Shown piece by piece: positions 1 to 7,009 of a stretch of DNA of 9,336 bases. The stretch's first letter is position 1; every line of letters begins with the position of its first letter. Made by a program: the position numbers and the translations under genes. Origin of the DNA: Solibaculum_A intestinale (GTDB taxonomy: Bacteria; Bacillota; Clostridia; Oscillospirales; Acutalibacteraceae). A model generated the notes under the pieces. The model was not told the DNA's origin. It did not search any database and was given only the letters and a program-made list of their open reading frames with translations. Where the stretch lies: assembly GCF_040096205.1 (NCBI RefSeq), contig NZ_JBBMFD010000041.1, positions 1-9,336 of the forward strand, read 5' to 3'.

Positions 1-43
1 AAAAAACAACAAACCCGGGGCGGCAAATTGCCGCACCGGGTTT
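1..43 (-). terminator. Rho-independent terminator of hppA
   Basis: Arms AAACCCGG (11-18) and CCGGGTTT (36-43) pair perfectly, and the interior CGGCAA (21-26) pairs with TTGCCG (28-33). Read on the minus strand, the hairpin follows the hppA stop codon by 14 bases and runs into a T-rich tract (complement of the A-rich bases 1-13). Hairpin plus U-tract in this position is the classic intrinsic terminator form. Confidence 0.9.
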
Positions 44-57
44 CTTTTCAGGATCAA

Positions 58-2151
58 TTACAGAATCGAGAAGGTTACCACGACGCCCGCGAAAACGATA
101 GACACCATGGAAAGAAGCTTAATCAGAATGTTGATGGATGGGCCGGAGGTATCCTTGAAGGGATCACCCACAGTATCGCCCACGACCGCCGCTTTGTGGC
201 AGTCGGAGCCTTTGCCGCCCAGCTTGCCGCTTTCGATGTACTTCTTCGCGTTGTCCCACGCGCCGCCGGAGTTTGCCATCATGATGGCCAGCAGGAAGCC
301 GCAGACGGTGGCGCCCGCCAGCATACCAACCACGCCGTTGACGCCCAAAATCAGGCCCACCACAATGGGGGCGATGATGGCGATGAGGGCCGGGGCGATC
401 ATCTCACGCAGAGAGGACTTGGTGCACAGGTCGACGCAGGCGGCGTAATCGGCATCCGCCTTGCCTTCCATCAGCCCCTTGATCTCCTTAAACTGACGAC
501 GGACCTCCATGACGATGGACTGGGCCGCACGGCCCACCGACTTCATGGTGAGGGCGGCAAACAGGAAAGGAAGCATACCGCCGATGAACAGGCCGATGAG
601 TACAGCCGGGTTTTTGATGCTCAGGTCAAAAACAAAGTTGGGATTGATTTCCTCGATATGATCGGTGTAGGCCACGATGAGGGCCAGCGCCGTCAGCGCC
701 GCGGAGCCAATGGCAAAGCCCTTGCCGGTAGCCGCGGTGGTGTTTCCAAGAGAATCGAGGGCATCCGTACGGCGGCGGACCTCCGGATCCAGACCGGCCA
801 TTTCCGCGATGCCGCCCGCATTGTCCGCAACCGGGCCGTAAGCGTCGGTAGCCAGGGTAATGCCCAAAGTGGAAAGCATACCCACGGCGGAAATCGCGAT
901 GCCGTAGAGGCCCAGGCCCGGGTCGCTGGCGCCGCCGGAAATGAAGTAAGAAACCAGAACCGATGCGCCCACGATGACGACCGGGACAAAGGTGGACTTC
1001 ATGCCCAGAGACAGGCCGCCGATGATGATGGTGGCCGAACCGGTCTTGGAGGTTTCCGCCAGGTCCTTGGTAGGCTTATAGCTGTCGGAGGTAAAGTACT
1101 CGGTAAAGAAGCCGATGCCAACACCCGCGAGGAGGCCGGAAACCACCGCGCCGTAGATGCCGATGTAATCCTGCCCGAGCATGAACCACACCAGCGGGAA
1201 GGCGATGATGGCGATCAGGATGGCCGCCAGGTTGGTGCCCCGGCGCAGCGCCGACAGGAGAGATTTCTGACTGGCGTTTTCCTTGGTTTTTACAAAGAAG
1301 GAGCCAATGATAGAGGCGATGACGCCGATGGCTGCCATAGCCATGGGAATGGTGACTGCCTGGTCACCGGAAACCGCCTCAATGTGCGAGAAGGCAGAGA
1401 CGCCCAGAGCAGACGCGGAAATGATGGAGCCCACGTAGGACTCGTACAGGTCGGCTCCCATGCCGGCCACGTCGCCCACGTTGTCGCCCACGTTGTCGGC
1501 GATGACGGCGGGGTTTCTCGGGTCATCCTCCGGGATGCCCGCTTCTACTTTGCCGACCAGGTCCGCGCCCACGTCGGCGGCCTTCGTAAAGATACCGCCG
1601 CCCACACGGGCGAAGAGGGCCATGCTGGAAGCGCCCATACCGAAGGTCAGCATGGCGGAGGTCACCTGCTCAATGGGAAGCGAGAAGCCGTACTTAAGCA
1701 GATAGTACCAGATGGACAGGTCGAGAAGGCCCAGGCCAACCACGATGAAGCCCATGACCGAACCGGCCGAGAACGCAACCCGCAGGCCGCGGTTGAGGCC
1801 TTCCTTGGCCGCGTTGGCGGTACGGGCGTTGGCCGCAGTGGCGATCTTCATACCGATAAAGCCGGAAAGGCCGGAGAAGAAGCCGCCGGTGATAAAGGCG
1901 AAGGGTACGAACGGTGTGATAAAGTCGGTAGAGAAGCCGAGAACCAGGAGAATCAGGAACATAGCGGCAAAAAAGATACCGACGATCATATACTGCCGCT
2001 TCAGGTACGCGTTGGCGCCCTTGCGAATGTTCATCGCAATGCCCGCCATTTTGTCCGAGCCTTCGGAGAACTTGAGCACCCGTGCCGCCATCATGACAGC
2101 AAACAGGATCGCCAGCACCGCTCCCACAGGCGTCAGGAACATGAGATCCAT
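58..2151 (-). CDS. hppA: Membrane-bound ion-translocating pyrophosphatase, K+-dependent type
   Basis: This integral membrane enzyme hydrolyses pyrophosphate and uses the energy to pump H+ and/or Na+ across the cytoplasmic membrane. The 697-residue product is full length for the family and has many hydrophobic helices. Visible active-site blocks are the Mg-PPi loop with KVEAGIPEDD followed by DNVGDNVGD (about 201-227), DAYGPVADNAGG (about 436-447) and DTVGDPFKDTSGPS (about 659-672). In the GNTTAATGKGF segment (469-479) Ala473 and Gly476 sit where K+-independent enzymes carry Lys and Thr, so K+ dependence is expected. Glu237 in ADLYES is at the position typical of Na+-pumping or older H+-pumping clades; the transported ion cannot be fixed from sequence. 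The open frame runs 22 codons further upstream, but the ATG at 2151 opens the conserved N-terminal helix and has AAAGGGG 11 bases upstream, so I start there. No consensus promoter is evident in the 160 bases upstream. Confidence 0.96.
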   Translation of the reverse strand: MDLMFLTPVGAVLAILFAVMMAARVLKFSEGSDKMAGIAMNIRKGANAYLKRQYMIVGIFFAAMFLILLVLGFSTDFITPFVPFAFITGGFFSGLSGFIGMKIATAANARTANAAKEGLNRGLRVAFSAGSVMGFIVVGLGLLDLSIWYYLLKYGFSLPIEQVTSAMLTFGMGASSMALFARVGGGIFTKAADVGADLVGKVEAGIPEDDPRNPAVIADNVGDNVGDVAGMGADLYESYVGSIISASALGVSAFSHIEAVSGDQAVTIPMAMAAIGVIASIIGSFFVKTKENASQKSLLSALRRGTNLAAILIAIIAFPLVWFMLGQDYIGIYGAVVSGLLAGVGIGFFTEYFTSDSYKPTKDLAETSKTGSATIIIGGLSLGMKSTFVPVVIVGASVLVSYFISGGASDPGLGLYGIAISAVGMLSTLGITLATDAYGPVADNAGGIAEMAGLDPEVRRRTDALDSLGNTTAATGKGFAIGSAALTALALIVAYTDHIEEINPNFVFDLSIKNPAVLIGLFIGGMLPFLFAALTMKSVGRAAQSIVMEVRRQFKEIKGLMEGKADADYAACVDLCTKSSLREMIAPALIAIIAPIVVGLILGVNGVVGMLAGATVCGFLLAIMMANSGGAWDNAKKYIESGKLGGKGSDCHKAAVVGDTVGDPFKDTSGPSINILIKLLSMVSIVFAGVVVTFSIL

Positions 2152-2182
2152 AACATTTGCAACCCCTTTTACAGAAAGAATG

Positions 2183-2206
2183 CCTCTGAATGATGGAATC
2201 CAGAGG
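2183..2206 (-). other. Small inverted repeat in the hppA 5' leader
   Basis: CCTCTG (2183-2188) and CAGAGG (2201-2206) are perfect complements around a 12-base loop, about 30 bases upstream of the chosen hppA start. It could fold in the leader RNA or be a protein site. A six-base pair match can also arise by chance. Confidence 0.3.
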
Positions 2207-2222
2207 TTATGTTCCATATCCG

Positions 2223-2254
2223 TTGCGGCAGCCGGGCCGAACCGGCCGCCGCAA
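2223..2254 (-). other. Stable hairpin between the aldolase and hppA genes
   Basis: TTGCGGC (2223-2229) pairs with GCCGCAA (2248-2254), and inside it GCCGG (2231-2235) pairs with CCGGC (2242-2246). The stem lies downstream of the aldolase stop codon and upstream of hppA. No T-run follows it on either strand, so it is not a canonical intrinsic terminator. It may be a processing site, a 3'-end stabiliser or a partial terminator. Confidence 0.5.
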
Positions 2255-2311
2255 ACGAATGAATGGTCAAGTGCAACTTGCGCCTGGCATTTTTATGCAG
2301 GTAAGCCCGGC

Positions 2312-3037
2312 TTATTCCTCGGTCACAAAGCAGTCAGACAGGGAATTGACCACGCCTTTAAGGCCCGGCATGGGCATTTCGCGGATTTTGATGACCCGCT
2401 CTAGGTTCATCACGTCCGCCATGGGAATGACTTTGGGATTTCCAAGAACTTTCGCCACCAGGATGGACTTGCCCATAGCTTCCATCATCTCCAAGAACTC
2501 CAGCGCCCGATACACGCCTTCACAGCTGCACATCAGCGCGCCGTGGTTCTCCATTAAGAAACCGTTGGACTTTTCAATGACCGCGTCGAACTTCTGGGCC
2601 AGCTCCTCGCTGAGAGGTTCGGCGTAGGGAACCATAATCATCGGGCCTACCTCAATGGCGGGCTCGGGCAGGAAGGGCTTCGCCATCCAGTCTCCCCCGG
2701 CAATGGCAAAGCCGGTCAGGATGGGCGGATGGGCGTGTACAATGCCCTTGATGTCGGGACGGTGGGCAAAAATGCGGGTGTGGAACGGCCACTCGCCGGT
2801 GGGGCGGCGCCCCTCGGACGCATAAAGGACCTCACCCTTGAGGTTGACCGCGCAGATATCGTCAAACTGAATGGAACCCTTGGCCACCTTGGTGGGAGTG
2901 ATGAGGATCACGTCCTCGGCCACCCGGTAAGAAAGGTTGCCGCCCTGGCTGGTGACAAACCCAATCTGGGCCAGCCGGTTGCTGGCGCGCACCAGTTCTT
3001 CGATTTGCGCTTTGTAGGTTTCCTGTAAGGAATGCAT
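2312..3037 (-). CDS. Class II (zinc) aldolase / adducin-family sugar-phosphate aldolase or epimerase
   Basis: A 241-residue cytosolic enzyme of the fuculose-phosphate aldolase / ribulose-phosphate epimerase family. These enzymes use Zn2+ to cleave or epimerise a sugar phosphate. Visible motifs are QGGNLSYR (31-38), the phosphate-binding loop; TGEW with Glu82, the likely catalytic acid; the HAH zinc pair (His101, His103); and ENHG with the third zinc ligand, His165. Length and motif order match fuculose-1-phosphate aldolase, but the substrate cannot be assigned because no sugar kinase or isomerase lies nearby. The frame extends 31 codons upstream. I start at the ATG at 3037 because homology begins there and AGAAAGG lies about 12 bases upstream. 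A GTG three codons earlier is too close to that ribosome binding site. It is transcribed from the promoter at 3145-3173. Confidence 0.88.
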   Translation of the reverse strand: MHSLQETYKAQIEELVRASNRLAQIGFVTSQGGNLSYRVAEDVILITPTKVAKGSIQFDDICAVNLKGEVLYASEGRRPTGEWPFHTRIFAHRPDIKGIVHAHPPILTGFAIAGGDWMAKPFLPEPAIEVGPMIMVPYAEPLSEELAQKFDAVIEKSNGFLMENHGALMCSCEGVYRALEFLEMMEAMGKSILVAKVLGNPKVIPMADVMNLERVIKIREMPMPGLKGVVNSLSDCFVTEE

Positions 3038-3144
3038 ACGATTCACATGCCTTTCTGAGCAAGTATTTGTTTCCCCGCAGAAACGGCGGGAGCTGTCCAA
3101 TCTTCCCACAATCTGCAGATTTTGAAACAAGGGATAGTATTTTG

Positions 3145-3173
3145 ATTATAACATTGTGAGTAGATTTTTACAA
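3145..3173 (-). promoter_or_regulatory. Sigma-A promoter of the class II aldolase gene
   Basis: On the minus strand, TTGTAA (3173-3168), a 17-base spacer and a perfect TATAAT (3150-3145) form a near-consensus vegetative promoter. The start site would be near 3138, giving a leader of about 100 bases. The surroundings are AT-rich, unlike the rest of the window. Confidence 0.8.
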
Positions 3174-3272
3174 TTAAATTTTTCAAAAAGACAAAAAAAT
3201 TGTGAAATCGCCGGTTTTCTAGTGGATCATTCAGAAAAAAGATACAAAAATTCGAAATATGCGGCGAATCCG

Positions 3273-3300
3273 TTGACATTTCCACAGCAATGTATATAAT
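3273..3300 (+). promoter_or_regulatory. Consensus sigma-A promoter of the SPFH gene
   Basis: Perfect TTGACA (3273-3278) and perfect TATAAT (3295-3300) are separated by 16 bases. The predicted start is near 3307, about 190 bases before the SPFH start codon, so the transcript has a long leader. It is divergent from the aldolase promoter about 120 bases away. Confidence 0.87.
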
Positions 3301-3375
3301 ATTAAACATGAAGGTAAATTTAATTTCCTTTCCGCTGTATTCGACCGGGCCAAATCCGCCCCAAAGCAGAAGACA

Positions 3376-3443
3376 GCGGCCGCTGATTTCATCGAAAACC
3401 GGGACAAAAGAGGTCGTCGAAATTCATGCACAGAAACGGCCGC
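3376..3443 (+). other. Nested stem-loop in the SPFH gene leader
   Basis: GCGGCCG (3376-3382) pairs perfectly with CGGCCGC (3437-3443). Nested inside, ATTTC pairs with GAAAT and CGA with TCG. It lies in the 190-base leader downstream of the promoter and ends about 40 bases before the ribosome binding site. I recognise no known riboswitch class, and no T-run follows. It may influence mRNA stability or translation. Confidence 0.45.
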
Positions 3444-3498
3444 CCGGCCATACTGTCCGTACCGTGTGTGCAGCGGTACAAGGAAAGGGGTACATACC

Positions 3499-4317
3499 AT
3501 GAACGCAACCTTATCCGGAAAGAAGATCGCCAAAATCGTGCTGATTATCGTCGCCGCACTGCTGGTTCTTCTTGTCATCCTGTCCAGCTTTACGGTGGTG
3601 CCGGTGGGACATCGCGGTGTTCTGACCACCTTCGGCGCCATCCAGACGGGCACCTTGCAGGAAGGGGTAAATTTTAAGATTCCCTTTGTGCAGAACGTGC
3701 AGAATGTGGACGTACGGGTGCGCAAGATGGAGACTGACGCCAGTTCCGCCAGCAAGGACTTACAGGAAATTTCCAGCACCATCGCGGTCAACTACCGCAT
3801 TGACGCGGGGGCGGCCGACCAGCTGATTAAAAATGTGGGAACTGCCTACGAAAGCACCATCATCAGCCCCGCCATTGCCGAGTGCGTCAAGGCGGTCACC
3901 TCCCAGTATACCGCAGAGGAACTCATCACCAAACGCACCGCGGTTTCCGCCCAGATGAAGGACGATCTGGCCACCAAGCTTAAGGACAAATACATCCTGG
4001 TGGACAGTTTTAATATCATCGACTTCGGTTTCTCCGATCAGTTTAACAAAGCCATCGAAGAAAAGCAGATTGCCGAGCAAAACGCCTTGAAGGCCAAGTA
4101 CGACTTAGAGCGCATCAAGACCGAGGCGGAGCAGCAGATTACCCAGGCGCAGGCGGAGGCGGAAGCCCTGCGGTTAAAGAGCAAGGAAGTCACCAGGGAC
4201 CTGATCTATTTAGAGTATATTCAGAAGTGGGACGGTAAAATGCCCACTTACTACGGCGGCGGTGATTTTCTCTTCACTCTGCCCGGGGACGACACCGCCA
4301 GCACGCCGGCTCAATAA
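3499..4317 (+). CDS. SPFH/prohibitin-family membrane protein (HflC/prohibitin-like)
   Basis: A 272-residue membrane scaffold protein. It has an N-terminal transmembrane anchor (about 11-33), then an SPFH/Band 7 domain (about 33-195) beginning with VPVGHRGVLTTFG, and then an Ala/Glu/Gln-rich amphipathic stretch (about 195-235) likely to form a coiled coil. The C-terminal tail is short. Family members assemble into rings or cages in membrane microdomains and often regulate membrane proteases, but no protease gene is adjacent, so a specific role is not assignable. The start is set by AGGAAAGGGG eight bases before the ATG at 3499; the frame extends 11 codons upstream without a better site. The gene has its own strong promoter and a structured leader. 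A further small operon follows after about 100 bases. Confidence 0.9.
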   Translation: MNATLSGKKIAKIVLIIVAALLVLLVILSSFTVVPVGHRGVLTTFGAIQTGTLQEGVNFKIPFVQNVQNVDVRVRKMETDASSASKDLQEISSTIAVNYRIDAGAADQLIKNVGTAYESTIISPAIAECVKAVTSQYTAEELITKRTAVSAQMKDDLATKLKDKYILVDSFNIIDFGFSDQFNKAIEEKQIAEQNALKAKYDLERIKTEAEQQITQAQAEAEALRLKSKEVTRDLIYLEYIQKWDGKMPTYYGGGDFLFTLPGDDTASTPAQ

Positions 4318-4358
4318 CCTGCCAGTTTAAAGAAAGTATAAAGTTTTGCAGCGGAAAA

Positions 4359-4396
4359 TTGCTTTTGCAGGCATCTGGTGCTATGCTGGTAGCATA
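4359..4396 (+). promoter_or_regulatory. Candidate promoter with overlapping inverted repeat
   Basis: TTGCTT (4359-4364), a 17-base spacer and TATGCT (4382-4387), the latter preceded by an extended TG, resemble a vegetative promoter for the two-gene operon starting at 4421. TATGCT together with AGCATA (4391-4396) forms an inverted repeat around GGT, covering the -10 box and the predicted start. That arrangement suits a repressor operator or a short 5' hairpin. The -35 match is moderate. Confidence 0.5.
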
Positions 4397-4420
4397 CCAA
4401 TGGAAAAGGGGGGCATGGAC

Positions 4421-4648
4421 ATGTGGAAAAAGCTGATCGCACCGGTGGTGATTGTGGTTCTTTTATTAGCCTATCTGCTTACTATCGGCGGCTGGTTCCT
4501 TTTTTCACCTGATCCGGTGCTGCCTTTCTGGGTACGGGTAGCGGGGATCCTGCTGCCCACCGGTGCCAGCGCTGCGCTGGTGGCGGTGCTGATTGAACGA
4601 TTTATTGAATTAAAGAGGGGGCAAGAGGATGATATTACTAAATATTGA
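4421..4648 (+). CDS. Small two-helix membrane protein of unknown function
   Basis: I do not recognise a named family. The 75-residue product has two hydrophobic segments (about 6-28 and 36-60) joined by a short Pro-containing loop, and a charged C-terminal tail (ERFIELKRGQEDD). This suggests a small inner-membrane protein with a cytoplasmic tail. The start is the ATG at 4421, with the GGGGGG core seven bases upstream. Two in-frame ATGs lie earlier, but one is directly against the ribosome binding site and the other lies before it. The last 20 bases overlap the YbjQ-family gene in another frame, which indicates translational coupling and probably a shared role. Confidence 0.72.
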   Translation: MWKKLIAPVVIVVLLLAYLLTIGGWFLFSPDPVLPFWVRVAGILLPTGASAALVAVLIERFIELKRGQEDDITKY

Positions 4649-4940
4649 TTACCTGCCGGGCAAGGAATTCGAGGTGCTGGGCATGGTAAAGGGAAGCATC
4701 GTCCAATCGAAGAACATCGGACGGGATATGCTCAGCGGATTCAAGACCATCGTAGGCGGCGAGATCAAGGCTTATTCGGAAATGATGAACGAAGCTCGGT
4801 CCATCGCCACCCAGCGCATGGCGGAGGAAGCCCAGTCCCTGGGCGCCGACGCAGTGCTCAATATCCGCTACGCGTCCTCTGCGATCATGCAGGGAGCGGC
4901 GGAGGTCATGGCGTACGGCACGGCGGTAAAGATCAAGTAA
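4629..4940 (+). CDS. YbjQ-family (UPF0145) protein
   Basis: A 103-residue small cytosolic protein matching the YbjQ/UPF0145 family, often labelled heavy-metal-binding domain although function is unproven. Features typical of the family are VLGMVKGSIVQSKNIGRD near the N terminus, a central GGEIKAYSEMMNEAR helix, the EEAQSLGADAVLNIRY segment (about 66-81) and a C-terminal MAYGTAVKI strand. Length is normal for the family, which forms ring-shaped oligomers. There are no cysteines or histidines to act as obvious metal ligands, so the metal-binding label is doubtful here. It starts inside the end of the preceding membrane-protein gene, with AGAGGGGGCAAGAGG upstream. A strong terminator follows. 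Confidence 0.9.
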   Translation: MILLNIDYLPGKEFEVLGMVKGSIVQSKNIGRDMLSGFKTIVGGEIKAYSEMMNEARSIATQRMAEEAQSLGADAVLNIRYASSAIMQGAAEVMAYGTAVKIK

Positions 4941-4950
4941 ACGTATACGC

Positions 4951-4995
4951 AAAAGACCGGCGGGGATTTTTCCAAATCCTCGGCCGGTCTTTTTT
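4951..4995. terminator. Bidirectional intrinsic terminator
   Basis: AAAAGACCGGC (4951-4961) pairs perfectly with GCCGGTCTTTT (4983-4993). The interior GGGGATT and AATCCTC add near-perfect pairing. On the plus strand six T end the stem (4990-4995), and on the minus strand four T follow. It sits between the convergent YbjQ-family and XRE genes and can serve both. Confidence 0.93.
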
Positions 4996-5037
4996 CATGC
5001 CACTTTCTCCGCAGTTTCCTTTTGCATCGGGCGGTCT

Positions 5038-5244
5038 TTATCCTGAGTCACGTTCGTAAGAGATGATGGCGTCTACGTCGCAGTCCAAGATAAAGCACAG
5101 CGTATCCAGCGTTTTCGTGGTGATGGTTCCGCCATGCTTCATCCGGTATAACGTGTTGGAGGAAAAGCCTTGCTTGAAAATCAGATAATACTCCGTCAGG
5201 TTCTTTTCTTTGAGCGTTTGGTAAAAAGGCTGATAGCTAATCAT
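5038..5244 (-). CDS. XRE/Cro-C1-type helix-turn-helix regulator
   Basis: A 68-residue single-domain DNA-binding protein of the small Cro/C1 type. The helix-turn-helix is the segment LIFKQGFSSNTLYRMKHGGTITTKTLDTLC (about 19-48), where the recognition helix carries SSNTLYRMK. It is followed by the family's typical ending LDCDVDAIISY. No ligand or partner domain is present. The ATG at 5244 is preceded by AGGAGAGAGGTG at seven bases, better than the ATG 14 codons upstream. It is transcribed from the promoter at 5322-5349, divergently from the NSS transporter gene, so regulation of itself or of the transporter is plausible but unproven. It could also be a lone relic of a mobile element. Confidence 0.85.
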   Translation of the reverse strand: MISYQPFYQTLKEKNLTEYYLIFKQGFSSNTLYRMKHGGTITTKTLDTLCFILDCDVDAIISYERDSG

Positions 5245-5321
5245 AGAACAGCACCTCTCTCCTGGCATTGGCAAACGGGGCAACACACGCCCAACGCTGC
5301 GGAAGTGCGACAGAAAACGCC

Positions 5322-5349
5322 AGTATAACCGGCTTGATCCCTTTGTCAG
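5322..5349 (-). promoter_or_regulatory. Promoter of the XRE regulator gene
   Basis: On the minus strand, CTGACA (5349-5344) and TATACT (5327-5322) each match the vegetative consensus at five of six positions and are 16 bases apart. The start would be near 5315, giving a leader of about 70 bases. Confidence 0.65.
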
Positions 5350-5451
5350 AAGGGTGCGGCTCTGATTGGGAGAATTTGCCCTTCCATCTGGGCCGCTCTG
5401 CTCTTTTCGTTCGAGGCGGCTGTGCCGCTCTACTTCGGATAAAACGCCTCG
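5339..5451 (+). other. Hairpin-rich region upstream of the NSS transporter gene
   Basis: Three structures can be read in series. CCCTT (5339-5343) pairs with AAGGG (5350-5354). GCGGC (5356-5360) pairs with GCCGC (5392-5396), with an inner TGGGAG/CTTCCA stem. Lastly CGAGGCG (5412-5418) can pair with CGCCTCG (5445-5451), or GCGGC (5416-5420) with GCCGC (5424-5428), and the two last options exclude each other. This could be a structured leader, but I see no plus-strand promoter and match no known riboswitch or T-box. Confidence 0.35.
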
Positions 5452-5502
5452 TTCGGGGAATTCTTATCATCGATACCATTTGAAAGAGGCGGGGAAAACG
5501 GC

Positions 5503-7008
5503 ATGAAAAACAACCATCGAGAACACTGGAACTCACGCAGTTCCTTTATTTTTGCCGCCATTGGTTCAGCGGTGGGGCTGGGCAATCTTTGGCGCTTTCC
5601 CGGCCAGGCGTTTCAAAACGGCGGCGGCACCTTTCTGGTGGCCTATCTGGTGGCCATCCTGACGGCGGGCGTCCCTCTTCTGACTTTGGAACTGGCCATC
5701 GGCCGCAAGTTCCAGGCGGCGGCGCCCTCGGCCATGGGCCGCATGAACAAGCGCTTCGAATGGATCGGCTGGCTGGGCGTAATCGCAAGCTTTATCGTGG
5801 TGACCTACTATATGGTCATTTTAGGCTGGGCATCCGACTTTTTCGTCCATTCCTTCTCCCTGAAGTGGCTGGGAGACGTGGATTATTTCAAAAACAACGT
5901 GTTACAGCAGACCGCCTCTCCCGGCGAGCTGGGGTCCTTTAACCCTCTGCTCTGCCTGCTGGTGGCGGTGCTGTGGGTAATCGTTTGGTTCTGCCTGCGC
6001 AAGGGGATCAAGACGGTGGGGCTGATCGCGAAAATCACGGTCATTACGCCCCTCGCTCTGCTGGCTGCCCTTCTTATCCACGGCCTGACCCTGCCGGGTG
6101 CCATGGACGGCATCCGCTACTACATTACCCCCGACTGGAACAAGCTTTGGGATGTAAACCTTTGGGCGGCCGCCTACGGACAGGTCTTCGTGAGCATGAG
6201 CATCCTCATGTCGGTCATGATCGTATACGGAAGCTTTCTAGGGAAGAAAAGCAACCTCATCGGCGACGCGCTCATCATCGGCGGCGGCGACGCGGCCATC
6301 AGCTTTTTTTCCGGCTTTGTCATCTTTACCACCCTGGGCTATCTTTCCACCATCACCGGCACGCCCATCGGGGACATGGAATACCAGGGAATCATGCTGG
6401 TCTTTGTGACCTATCCCCAAGCCATCGCCGCGTTTCCAGGCGGGCAGGTGGTGACGATTCTTTTCTCGCTGTGCTTTTTCCTGATGCTGCTGACCCTGGG
6501 CATTGACTCGGCCTTCAGCATGGTGGAAACGGTGACCCATTCGCTGACGGACAAGTTCGGCCTCAGCCCTAAGCGCACCCTGATCGGCGTGTGCCTGGCC
6601 GGAGGCGTGATCTCCCTGTTCTTCACAAGCGGGGCGGGCCTTTACTGGCTGGACATCATCGACCACCACATCAACAACTTTCTGCTTCTGCTCATCGGCA
6701 TCGCCGAGTGCATCGCGGTGGGATGGATGTTCGGTACGGCGCCCATCCGCGAGCACCTGAACCTTTACGCGAAACCAAAATTCGGCCGGTGGTGGGACGT
6801 GATGATCCGCTATTTCTGCCCGGCCATCTTCATCCTCATCGGGATTTCCTTTGTCATTTCCAATATTGTAACGCCCTATATGGGCTTTGATTATCAATAT
6901 CTGATCATCGGCGGGTGGCTGGCAGTGGCGCTGGCCCTGGCGGCCGGCATCGGCTTGCAGCAGGCTAAAGGCAAACCTCTGCCCGCCGCGGACAAGGGGG
7001 AAGACTGA
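5503..7008 (+). CDS. Sodium-dependent transporter of the NSS (SLC6/LeuT) family
   Basis: A 501-residue membrane protein that should couple Na+ entry to uptake of an amino acid or similar small solute; the substrate is unknown. Helix 1 carries the hallmark AIGSAVGLGNLWRFP (19-33) with Asn28 and Arg31 at the sodium-site and gate positions of LeuT, followed by NGGGTF. About 11-12 membrane helices are visible. The helix 8 segment GIDSAF has the Asp-Ser pair seen at the Na2 site of animal SLC6 proteins. In helix 6 the usual unwinding sequence (SLSLGxG in LeuT) reads SMSILMS (231-237), with both glycines replaced. The ATG at 5503 is preceded by AAAGAGGCGGGG at about eight bases. The stop is one base before the splB start, so the two genes form an operon. 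Confidence 0.93.
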   Translation: MKNNHREHWNSRSSFIFAAIGSAVGLGNLWRFPGQAFQNGGGTFLVAYLVAILTAGVPLLTLELAIGRKFQAAAPSAMGRMNKRFEWIGWLGVIASFIVVTYYMVILGWASDFFVHSFSLKWLGDVDYFKNNVLQQTASPGELGSFNPLLCLLVAVLWVIVWFCLRKGIKTVGLIAKITVITPLALLAALLIHGLTLPGAMDGIRYYITPDWNKLWDVNLWAAAYGQVFVSMSILMSVMIVYGSFLGKKSNLIGDALIIGGGDAAISFFSGFVIFTTLGYLSTITGTPIGDMEYQGIMLVFVTYPQAIAAFPGGQVVTILFSLCFFLMLLTLGIDSAFSMVETVTHSLTDKFGLSPKRTLIGVCLAGGVISLFFTSGAGLYWLDIIDHHINNFLLLLIGIAECIAVGWMFGTAPIREHLNLYAKPKFGRWWDVMIRYFCPAIFILIGISFVISNIVTPYMGFDYQYLIIGGWLAVALALAAGIGLQQAKGKPLPAADKGED

Positions 7009-7009
7009 T

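Noticed and set aside
28..2193. A 721-codon open frame on the plus strand opposite hppA
   Set aside because: It is antisense to a full-length, motif-complete pyrophosphatase. Its His-, Arg- and Asp-rich composition with no membrane or domain pattern is typical of the shadow of a GC-rich membrane protein gene.
2218..2311. Canonical terminator after the aldolase gene
   Set aside because: The hairpin at 2223-2254 is strong, but no T-run follows on the minus strand, so I list it only as a hairpin.
5245..5502. T-box, riboswitch or tRNA in the region before the transporter
   Set aside because: AGGGTGCGGC and GTTCGAGG only superficially resemble T-box and tRNA T-loop motifs. No cloverleaf, specifier loop or terminator-antiterminator pair can be built.
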